From Clostridiales bacterium UBA8153 (GTDB lineage Bacteria > Bacillota > Sulfobacillia > UBA8153), in the NCBI GenBank assembly GCA_003449495.1, contig DMHJ01000098.1, forward strand, positions 2,117 through 17,442: a DNA stretch of 15,326 bases. Direction: 5' to 3'. Below are positions 9,439 to 15,326 of the stretch, piece after piece (positions within the stretch are counted from its first letter, which is position 1; the number at the start of each line of letters is the position of its first letter). Made by a program: the position numbers and the translations under genes. Below the pieces are notes generated by a model. It had not been told where the DNA came from. It searched no databases and saw only the letters and a program-made list of their open reading frames with translations.

Positions 9439-10323
9439 CTAGTGAGGGCGGTGGGCGGGGTCGAGCTGCATTTTCTTGCCCGCCACGTTGGCTCTGACCA
9501 CGTTGATAGCCGTCATGTGTTCGAGGATCTGCTTGACCCGGTGCTGCACCTCGATGAGCACCGTCATCGGCCGGCAACCATAGAGCAGGGCTATGTCGAC
9601 ATTGACTTCGACACCCTCGGGCAGGTCATTGAGGGCGACCCTGAGGACGCGGGCAACACCTTCCACTTCTAGGCAGGCCTTGACAGCGATGGACATCAGT
9701 ACTGAGTCGGCGATGAAGAATTTCCCCAGGGACGAGTAGGTCGGTCTCACTACGGATTTTTCCACCAGGTAGTGATCAGGGGCATGGGTCCCCCTGGATC
9801 GGAGCAGCAGTCGCACCGGGTGGACGAGGTACCCGGAGAATGTCTTCTTCACCTCAAAGGTCGGGGCGGGGATCACGTGCTTGTTCTGGTCCCGCCTTTC
9901 TTTCAAGGCGCGCTGGATTTCGTCGGCGGAGGAGACCTCTGCGATGCCGATGTACCGGTGCGGGCGCGGAAGGTTGAGGCGCTCCGCGATGCGGTTGACC
10001 ATGCCGCGCGAGGTGCCGATGATCAGCACACGGCGCGGCCGTCTTACAGCCAGTCCCTCCCGCACCTGGGCGGCGTGTTCCGGCTCGGCGAAGATGGCCC
10101 GCCGCACTGCCGCTACCATGCTCTGTTCCCGTTTGGCCGAGCGTCCGGCCAGGATGCGCGATTCCTCGATGAGCAGGCCGTCATCGATGATGACGTCGGA
10201 ACGAAGCTCGTGGGCCAGCTGCAGAGCAGCGTGGCTCTTGCCCGATCCGCTGGGCCCCACCAGGGCGATCACCTCGTCAGGACGGTGAAACACCCCGGCC
10301 TCCAACAGCTTCACTCCCCTCAC
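9439..10323 (-). CDS. P-loop NTPase fused to an Asp23/Gls24-like domain
   Basis: The product is 294 residues with no signal peptide or membrane segment. The N-terminal part has a clear Walker A motif GPSGSGKS (23-30) after a hydrophobic strand (VIALV), then DVIIDDGLLI (about 43-52), a possible Walker B or substrate strand. A second strand RVLIIGTSRG (about 98-107) follows. The C-terminal part (about 187-285) resembles Asp23/Gls24 envelope-stress proteins: a strand-rich stretch with VKACLEVEGVARVLRV and then EVQHRVKQILEHMTAINV. The substrate is unknown; nucleotide binding is inferred from Walker A. GTG 10323 is chosen because GAGAGGA lies 8-9 nt upstream; a second GTG is at 10311. It follows the TPR gene after 211 nt in the same direction, with no clear terminator between them. 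Confidence 0.8.
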   Translation of the reverse strand: MRGVKLLEAGVFHRPDEVIALVGPSGSGKSHAALQLAHELRSDVIIDDGLLIEESRILAGRSAKREQSMVAAVRRAIFAEPEHAAQVREGLAVRRPRRVLIIGTSRGMVNRIAERLNLPRPHRYIGIAEVSSADEIQRALKERRDQNKHVIPAPTFEVKKTFSGYLVHPVRLLLRSRGTHAPDHYLVEKSVVRPTYSSLGKFFIADSVLMSIAVKACLEVEGVARVLRVALNDLPEGVEVNVDIALLYGCRPMTVLIEVQHRVKQILEHMTAINVVRANVAGKKMQLDPAHRPH

Positions 10324-10426
10324 CTACCATTTCCTCTCCCCAGGGAGAAAGATGCCATCGCGGAAAGCCAGAGCTGGGTGCGATCTTCAGCCGGAAGTCC
10401 CCCCGCCCCATGGCAGTAGCGAGACT

Positions 10427-10478
10427 CGGGAACGGCCCGAGAAGACCTCACGCGGGTAGGAGCGTAACCGGGAACGGC
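10427..10478. repeat. 10-bp direct repeat in the TPR-to-P-loop spacer
   Basis: CGGGAACGGC occurs at 10427-10436 and 10469-10478, start to start 42 nt (four helical turns). The first copy also lies in a hairpin, CTCGGG/CCCGAG with a 5-nt loop (10425-10441). It may be a pair of regulator sites upstream of the P-loop/Asp23 gene, or chance. Confidence 0.3.
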
Positions 10479-10534
10479 TGAACGAGCTTGCCGCGCGGGG
10501 CACCCGGAGCCCCGTAGTCCCCACCTGCTCAGCC

Positions 10535-11770
10535 TCAGGGCGATGGCGCCTGCTCCTTCAGGCTCCGGACCGAAGCCACCACTTTTTTCTGATCCGGGGT
10601 GAGAGCCGCCCGGGCCGCCCGTTCGATGTCGGCATCCGGGACAAACTCATGTATGAACCTGGCGGCCTCCAGTACCACATTGGCGTTGATCTCCTGGGCG
10701 TGGGCCCAGGCGACCAGGGCATCGTGTGCCCGGTCCAAGGCGAGCAGGATAATCCCCCGTAGGAAGTGCGCCCGGTCCACATTGTCCTTGAGAGACAGGG
10801 CCTGATCGCAGGCGGCCAGCGCTTCGGCATGGCGCTGGCTCCGGTAGTACATTTCCGCCAAGAAGGCGTGGGGATCTACCTCTGTAGGGGCCAGCTCCAC
10901 CAGCTTCAGCATATGGCCGATGGACGCCTCATAGTCGCCCCGGGCCGCATAGGCTCCTCCGAGGTTCAAGTGGGCGGCGTAATACTTGGGCTCCATAGCC
11001 ACGGCTTTCTGCCAATACTCCATGGCCAAGTCCATCTCTTGTTTGATGGCGTGGCCCACCCCCAGGTTGAAATAGACCAGCGGGCTTTCGGAGCCAAACG
11101 TCAAGGCGCGCTTAAAGCTGGATAGGGCTTGGTCCACGTTCCCCAGGTTCAGGTACAGGGCACCGACATTGTGCAGGGCTTGAAGGTTGCGGGGCTCCAA
11201 CTGCAGGACCGCCTGCCAGCACCGGAGCGACTCCTGGGTCTTCCCCTGGCTGAGCAGGAGTTCTCCCAATTGGGCGTAGGCCATGGTATTCTCGGGGGCG
11301 ATCTCCAGGGCCTTCCTGGTCTCATGGACGGCCGCATCGATCATGCCCTTCACGGCATAGACCTTCCCCAGAAAGTAGTGGGTGGGGGCATGTTTGCGGT
11401 TGATGCGCAGGACCGCCTTCCACTGGTCGATGGCCTCATCGTACTTGGCCTGGTCGGCCAAGGCCACTCCCAAGTAGAAGCCGGCCTCCACGTGCTTGGG
11501 ATGCCGGTCCAGCACCCTCCGCAGCTCAGCAATGGCGTCGTCCCGCCTGAATGATTGGATCAGGGCCTTGGCCAGTTCCACCCGGTATTCCGGATGTTTG
11601 GGCCTCTTTTCCACCAACCCGGCGATCAAGCCCAGTCCTTCTTCCTCGCGCCCGCCCAATAAGCAGAGTTTGCCCAGCTCTAGCCGGGTCCCATCATCCC
11701 CGGGATCCTGGGCCAGCTTCTCCTTGAGCTCAGCAATAGCCCGCTCTAGGGCACTGACGTCAGTGTTGAT
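10535..11770 (-). CDS. Tetratricopeptide-repeat protein with non-standard start
   Basis: The product is a cytoplasmic scaffold-type protein of about 411 residues built almost wholly of TPR units. Repeated 34-residue patterns include AGFYLGVALADQAKYDEAI, THYFLGKVYAVKGMIDAAV, AYAQLGELLLSQGKTQESL, ALHNVGALYLNLGNVDQAL, VYFNLGVGHAIKQEMDLAM and AHLNLGGAYAARGDYEASI. There is no signal peptide or enzyme domain, so it probably binds protein partners that are not identified here. The first ordinary start is TTG 11659, but the same frame is open and protein-like (ALERAIAELKEKLAQDPGDD) up to about 11770, where ATC follows a strong GAGAGGGGG by 7 nt. No ATG, GTG or TTG lies between them. The frame upstream ends at TAG. 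One G fewer in the G5 run would join it to ATG 11807/11810. The gene lies between argH and the P-loop/Asp23 gene. Confidence 0.85.
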   Translation of the reverse strand: MNTDVSALERAIAELKEKLAQDPGDDGTRLELGKLCLLGGREEEGLGLIAGLVEKRPKHPEYRVELAKALIQSFRRDDAIAELRRVLDRHPKHVEAGFYLGVALADQAKYDEAIDQWKAVLRINRKHAPTHYFLGKVYAVKGMIDAAVHETRKALEIAPENTMAYAQLGELLLSQGKTQESLRCWQAVLQLEPRNLQALHNVGALYLNLGNVDQALSSFKRALTFGSESPLVYFNLGVGHAIKQEMDLAMEYWQKAVAMEPKYYAAHLNLGGAYAARGDYEASIGHMLKLVELAPTEVDPHAFLAEMYYRSQRHAEALAACDQALSLKDNVDRAHFLRGIILLALDRAHDALVAWAHAQEINANVVLEAARFIHEFVPDADIERAARAALTPDQKKVVASVRSLKEQAPSP

Positions 11771-11777
11771 GCCAAAT

Positions 11778-11786
11778 CCCCCTCTC
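11778..11786 (-). promoter_or_regulatory. Strong ribosome binding site before a non-AUG codon
   Basis: GAGAGGGGG on the minus strand lies 7 nt before ATC 11770 in the TPR frame. The same G run is the position where a one-base indel would connect the frame to the upstream ATG codons. It therefore either serves an unusual start or marks a frameshift. Confidence 0.4.
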
Positions 11787-11861
11787 GGCCGGTACTACCA
11801 TCATTCCCCTCCGCTAGCCATCCCATAGTTCATCTCCCCATCACCGGTTTCCTGCTCCGCT

Positions 11862-11896
11862 CCCAAGAAGGCCAAGAGCCGCCCAGGGCGGGCGGC
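11862..11896 (-). terminator. Possible weak terminator after argH
   Basis: GCCGCCC (11878-11884) and GGGCGGC (11890-11896) form a perfect 7-bp stem with a 5-nt loop 15 nt after the argH stop. On the minus strand it is followed by an interrupted pyrimidine stretch (TCTTGGCCTTCTTGG). Partial termination before the TPR gene is plausible, but the T-tract is poor. Confidence 0.4.
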
Positions 11897-11911
11897 CCAC
11901 GCTTCTACTCT

Positions 11912-13288
11912 TCACCTTTCGGACAGAACCCGCCTGGCCACGGCCAAGGCCCGGGCCACATTGGCCGGGGCGGTGCCCCCCGGCGAGGTCTTAGCCCCAG
12001 TCGCCGCCACCGGATCCAGTAGTTGCAGAGCCTCGGGCCCAAAGCAGGATGAGGCACCTTGCAGGTCTGCGAGGCTCAGCCCGTCCAGCTCCACGCCCCG
12101 GGACAGGGCGAGACGAACCAGACGACCGACTACGGCATGGGCTTCGCGGAAAGGCACTCCTTGCCTGACCAGGTAGTCTGCCAGCTCCGTCGCCGTGGTA
12201 TGCCCCTTGGCCGCGGCGGCCAGCGCGCGCTCCCGGTTAAAGGCCAGACTCCCGACGATGCCGGCCATGGTCTCCAGGCATCCGTTCACCGTATCCACGG
12301 CGTCGAACAAGCCTTCTTTGTCTTCCTGCATATCCGAGTTATACGCCAGGGGGAGCCCTTTCATCACCATGAGCATGGCCATCAAGTGGCCCACCACCCG
12401 GCCGGTCTTGCCGCGGATCAGCTCGGCCGTGTCCGGATTCTTCTTTTGCGGCATGATGCTCGAACCGGTGCTGTATGCATCGGATAGCTCCACCCAGGCC
12501 CACGGCTGGCTGGACCACAACACCAGCTCCTCGGCCAACCGGGAGAGGTGTACCATGACGAGAGCAGCAGCGGAGATGAACTCGATGACGAAATCCCGGT
12601 CGGAGACGGCATCGATGCTGTTGGCGTACACGCCATCAAAACCCAGTTCCTTGGCTACCAGCTCGGGCGCAATGGGAAAGGAAGTGCCCGCCAGGGCGCA
12701 CGCGCCCAAGGGCGACAGGTTGGCGCGTGCCCGGCACTCCAGAAACCTTCCGCGGTCGCGCTCCAGCATATGGAAGTAGGCCAGGAGATGGTGGGCAAGC
12801 AACACCGGCTGGGCGGCCTGGAGGTGGGTGCATCCCGGCATCACGGCGTCCTGGTATACCGTGGCTCTATCCACCAGTGCTGACTGCAGCGCGGTGATCC
12901 GCCGGACGACTTCGGCGGCGCCGTTGCGCACAAACATGTGCATATCCAGGGCCACCTGATCATTGCGGCTGCGGGCAGTATGCAGCTTGCCTCCCACACT
13001 TCCCAGTTTCTCCAAGAGCCGCCTTTCCACATTCATGTGTATGTCTTCGTCTTCTAGCGCGAAGGTGAACTGGCCAGAGCCGATCTCTTGGCCGATCTCG
13101 TCCAGCGCGTCAATGATGCTCCCGGCCTCCACCGGCGTGATGATGCCCTGAGCTGCCAGCATGCGGGCATGGGCCTGACTACCCGCGATATCCTCCTGGT
13201 AGAGCCGGCGGTCAAAGCCTATGGAAGCCGTGAAGCGCTGGGCCTGACCTCCCGCGCCCGGCGCAAATCTACCACCCCAGAGTTTCAA
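11912..13288 (-). CDS. argH: Argininosuccinate lyase
   Basis: ArgH cleaves argininosuccinate to arginine and fumarate, the last step of arginine synthesis. It is a cytoplasmic homotetramer in the fumarase/aspartase superfamily. The 458-residue length is normal. Motifs are KLWGGRF at the start, EDEDIHMNVE (about 79-88), TARSRNDQVALD (104-115), CTHLQAAQPV with its active-site His (about 155), and the superfamily signature GSSIMPQKKNPD (275-286) with the catalytic-loop Ser. TTG at 13288 overlaps the argG stop as TTGA, and a GGTGA-type ribosome binding site is 6 to 8 nt upstream, so the two genes are translationally coupled. No truncation or missing catalytic residue is seen. Confidence 0.97.
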   Translation of the reverse strand: MKLWGGRFAPGAGGQAQRFTASIGFDRRLYQEDIAGSQAHARMLAAQGIITPVEAGSIIDALDEIGQEIGSGQFTFALEDEDIHMNVERRLLEKLGSVGGKLHTARSRNDQVALDMHMFVRNGAAEVVRRITALQSALVDRATVYQDAVMPGCTHLQAAQPVLLAHHLLAYFHMLERDRGRFLECRARANLSPLGACALAGTSFPIAPELVAKELGFDGVYANSIDAVSDRDFVIEFISAAALVMVHLSRLAEELVLWSSQPWAWVELSDAYSTGSSIMPQKKNPDTAELIRGKTGRVVGHLMAMLMVMKGLPLAYNSDMQEDKEGLFDAVDTVNGCLETMAGIVGSLAFNRERALAAAAKGHTTATELADYLVRQGVPFREAHAVVGRLVRLALSRGVELDGLSLADLQGASSCFGPEALQLLDPVAATGAKTSPGGTAPANVARALAVARRVLSER

Positions 13289-14517
13289 CGACCATCACCC
13301 GCCACGGCCACGCTCGGGACCGGCTTGGGGCCATTGACGGCAGCGTACACCCGGGTGGGTAATCCCCAGATGTCGATGAAACCTGCCGCCGACTGGTGCC
13401 GGAAGCTATCGGCTGCGTCGTAGGTGGCCAGCTGATAATCGTAGAGAGCGTGGGGAGAGCGCCGGCCTACCGCCTGGCAGAAGCCGCGGAAGAGCTTCAT
13501 CCTCACCTCGCCGGTGATGGTCTCCTGGGTCTTGTCAACAAAAGCCTGGATGGCACAGCGTAGGGGAGAATACCAGAGTCCCTCGTAGACCAGCTCGGCA
13601 TACTTTTGCTCCAGGCCCGGCTTAAACTGGGCGGTCTCCCGGGGCAGATTCAGCGACTCTAAGTCCCGGTGTGCGGCAAGCAGGATGACGGCGGCCGGGC
13701 ACTCGTAGATCTCCCGCGACTTAATGCCCACCAGGCGGTTTTCCACGTGGTCGATGCGGCCCACGCCATGCCGTCCACCCAGGGCATTGAGCTCGGCCAC
13801 CAGTTCGCTGCCCGGCATGGCTCTGCCGTCGAGTCCGGTGGGTATCCCCTGGTGAAAGGCGATGGTGACGTACTCCGGTGCTCCTGGGGCCTGGCCGGGG
13901 TCAGATGTCCACTCAAAGACGTCCTCCGGTGCCTCTACCCATGGGTCCTCCAGCGGACCGCATTCAATGCTCCGCCCCCACAGGTTCTGGTCTACGCTGT
14001 AGGGGGTGCCTTTGGTTACCGGCACCGGTATGCTGTGGGCCATGGCGTACTCCATCTCCTCGTGGCGAGACATGGGCCACTCGCGCACCGGTGCGATTAC
14101 CTTGAGGTCCGGAGAGAGCGACGCCACCGAGACGTCAAATCGCACCTGGTCATTGCCCTTGCCCGTGCAGCCGTGGGCGACGGCGGTGGCACCCTCGGCA
14201 TGGGCTACATCCACCAGCAGTTTGGCAATGAGCGGCCGGGACAGCGACGCGGTCAACGGGTATTTGCCCTCATAAACGGCGTTGGCCTTGAGCGCCGGCC
14301 AGCAATAGCCGGTGATGAACTCCTCCTGGGCGCCCACCACATACGCCGCCACCGCCCCGGTTTTCAGCGCCTTCTCTCTGATGGCGTCCAGATCTCTGCC
14401 CTGTCCTACGTCCACCGTCAAAGCGATGACCTGCGCCTGGTAGCGCTCCTCCAGCCACTTGATGCAGACCGAAGTGTCCAGTCCGCCTGAGTAGGCTAGC
14501 ACGACTTTGTTTGCCAT
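13285..14517 (-). CDS. argG: Argininosuccinate synthase
   Basis: ArgG joins citrulline and aspartate using ATP to form argininosuccinate, the substrate of the following argH. The product is 410 residues, the usual length. The N-terminal PP-loop LAYSGGLDTS (7-16) binds ATP. GCTGKGNDQVRFD and LNLPRETAQFKPGLEQKYAELVYEG type blocks, here between LESLNLPRE and ELVYEGLWYSPLR, are the conserved citrulline/aspartate and tetramer regions. ATG 14517 is preferred because AAAGGGGGG lies 7 nt upstream and a TTGCAT-N17-TATAAT promoter precedes it; the frame extends to 14784 but would cross the promoter. It is the first gene of an argGH operon. Confidence 0.97.
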   Translation of the reverse strand: MANKVVLAYSGGLDTSVCIKWLEERYQAQVIALTVDVGQGRDLDAIREKALKTGAVAAYVVGAQEEFITGYCWPALKANAVYEGKYPLTASLSRPLIAKLLVDVAHAEGATAVAHGCTGKGNDQVRFDVSVASLSPDLKVIAPVREWPMSRHEEMEYAMAHSIPVPVTKGTPYSVDQNLWGRSIECGPLEDPWVEAPEDVFEWTSDPGQAPGAPEYVTIAFHQGIPTGLDGRAMPGSELVAELNALGGRHGVGRIDHVENRLVGIKSREIYECPAAVILLAAHRDLESLNLPRETAQFKPGLEQKYAELVYEGLWYSPLRCAIQAFVDKTQETITGEVRMKLFRGFCQAVGRRSPHALYDYQLATYDAADSFRHQSAAGFIDIWGLPTRVYAAVNGPKPVPSVAVAGDGR

Positions 14518-14551
14518 ATACGGGCCCCCCTTTGGCACCAATCTCCACATG

Positions 14552-14580
14552 ATTATACGCGATATGGCATGCTTATGCAA
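14552..14580 (-). promoter_or_regulatory. argGH promoter with possible ArgR-type half-sites
   Basis: TTGCAT (14580-14575) and a perfect TATAAT (14557-14552) are 17 nt apart, with predicted start near 14545 and a leader of about 28 nt. The -35 region holds GCAT-AAGC-ATGC (14567-14578), a short palindrome loosely like an ARG box (TGAAT-N4-ATTCA). The leader is too short for a T-box or other riboswitch. Promoter call is strong; the operator is speculative. Confidence 0.75.
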
Positions 14581-14923
14581 TACCCCGGCGGACCTAGCCC
14601 GCGGTTGAGGGGGAAAGCCTCCCGGGAAGACGCCTCCACCTGCCGGCGATCCTTGGGGGGGAGTGCCACAGCCTAAAGAGACAGGCAGAGCCGGCCTGGG
14701 GATAGAGGTCCTTGGCATCTTTGGGTGGGTGCCGCAAGCTCTCCGGTTTGCCGTGCTGCCACTGGCATTTGGAGATCCCGGCACCGTTGCGATTGCGCCA
14801 GCCCAAGAGGCTCACGATGTAGGCAGCTCTCTACGGGGCCGGGAGATTCAGGGGGCAAATGGCAGGCAAATCCCGCTAAGACTAGCAATGCTTGGCTTCT
14901 TTCGACCAAGGGAGCGGTCTGCT
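14581..14923. other. Spacer between argGH promoter and right-edge ORF
   Basis: About 340 nt with no gene I can support. Open frames on both strands lack recognisable motifs. The plus strand has short stretches recalling riboswitch fragments (GCCACTG, a GGCAAATCCC segment), but no complete conserved core. One small stem, CTTGG/CCAAG (14891-14910), precedes the ribosome binding site of the next ORF. Confidence 0.5.
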
Positions 14924-15325
14924 ATGCGGCGATGGGTAGTGTTGTTGCTGGCCCTGACCATGCTAGCGTCCAGCGTAGGCCGTAGCTTGGGTAATGCGAG
15001 AGTAGCCGGGACGGGTAGGCTTGCCGGGCACCTTGCGTACTTGGACACTGAGAGCGACCAACTTGTTACGGCGACGGTACGGCCGTCCGAACCTTTCGCA
15101 GCGGCGTACGCTTGGGGTGTTCAAGAACCGGGGGCAAGAGGTAGCATCCGCCGCCCGCATCCGGCACCGAGGTCGCAGCCGGGAACAGCGGGAATGAGTA
15201 CCCGCTTTGTTGAGGAGGCTGGCTTGAACACGATCTGGATTGTCCCCAGTTGCGACCTACCGGGCATACCTGGCCCCGGCATCTCCAGCTGCGTCTCCCA
15301 GTCTCGAACGGCGTTTCTGCAGTAG
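14924..15325 (+). CDS. Doubtful small exported protein
   Basis: From ATG 14924 a frame of 133 codons runs to TAG 15323-15325. The start has a signal-peptide look: MRRW, a hydrophobic core VVLLLALTMLASS, and a possible cleavage after GNA (about residue 25). GGGAG lies about 9 nt upstream. The rest shows no known domain, no clear periodicity and low third-position GC compared with the minus-strand genes. A hairpin lies inside it at 15187-15206. It is the only plus-strand candidate in the window. It may be a recent import, a decayed gene, or chance; the same frame also opens earlier at 14663. Confidence 0.3.
   Translation: MRRWVVLLLALTMLASSVGRSLGNARVAGTGRLAGHLAYLDTESDQLVTATVRPSEPFAAAYAWGVQEPGARGSIRRPHPAPRSQPGTAGMSTRFVEEAGLNTIWIVPSCDLPGIPGPGISSCVSQSRTAFLQ
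15187..15211 (+). terminator. Weak terminator-like hairpin inside the right-edge ORF
   Basis: AGCGGG (15187-15192) and CCCGCT (15201-15206) form a 6-bp stem with an 8-nt loop, followed on the plus strand by TTGTT. If real, coding sequence may end before it, which argues against the full 133-codon frame. Confidence 0.25.
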
Positions 15326-15326
15326 A

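Noticed and set aside
14720..14850. A cobalamin-riboswitch-like stretch (GCCACTG followed by GAGGCTCACGAT)
   Set aside because: The conserved GGGAA and AAGCCAGGAGACCTGCC-type core elements are missing or badly altered.
14850..14923. A c-di-AMP (ydaO) or c-di-GMP riboswitch before the exported ORF
   Set aside because: Only a loose GGGGGCAAAT/CAAATCCC resemblance is seen; the GCTAACCTCG and GACGCAAAGCC signature elements are absent.

Overview
This window is a GC-rich bacterial chromosome segment. Nearly everything recognisable lies on the minus strand, so transcription runs from high to low coordinates. Strong GGAGG-type ribosome binding sites, frequent GTG and TTG starts, 4-nt overlapping gene junctions, sigma-A-type TATAAT boxes and the order rpoN-gap-pgk-tpiA-gpmI-eno point to a Bacillota (Firmicutes) organism, probably a GC-rich clostridial or limnochordial lineage. 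No RNA gene, CRISPR array, insertion sequence or phage gene was recognised.

Layout in transcription order (right to left). (1) 14581-15326: a poorly coding edge with one doubtful plus-strand ORF for a small exported protein. (2) 14580-11912: a clear promoter followed by argG and argH, overlapping by TTGA; these are the last two steps of arginine synthesis. (3) 11770-9439: a cytoplasmic TPR-repeat protein with an anomalous start, then a P-loop ATPase joined to an Asp23/Gls24-like domain. (4) 9216-7974: a wrecked Na/Pi-cotransporter (NptA/PhoU-like) gene in at least four reading-frame segments with in-frame stops. (5) 7830-6475: rpoN (sigma-54), preceded by a palindrome and a nested inverted repeat. 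(6) 6307-1: the lower glycolysis genes gap, pgk, tpiA, gpmI and eno, with eno cut by the window start.

The five glycolytic enzymes convert triose phosphates to phosphoenolpyruvate. Two features of the cluster are unusual. The repressor gene cggR, normally between rpoN and gap in many Firmicutes, is absent, and gap has its own TATAAT promoter. Also, gap is separated from pgk by 583 nt containing three hairpins and a good intrinsic terminator, whereas pgk-tpiA-gpmI-eno are packed with 4- to 10-nt overlaps. This suggests gap is transcribed separately from, or in excess of, the pgk-eno unit.

I did not find a convincing undescribed system. The best leads are the rewired gap control region, the GAPDH with several near-invariant residues changed, the P-loop/Asp23 fusion beside a TPR protein, and the TPR gene with no normal start codon beside its ribosome binding site.
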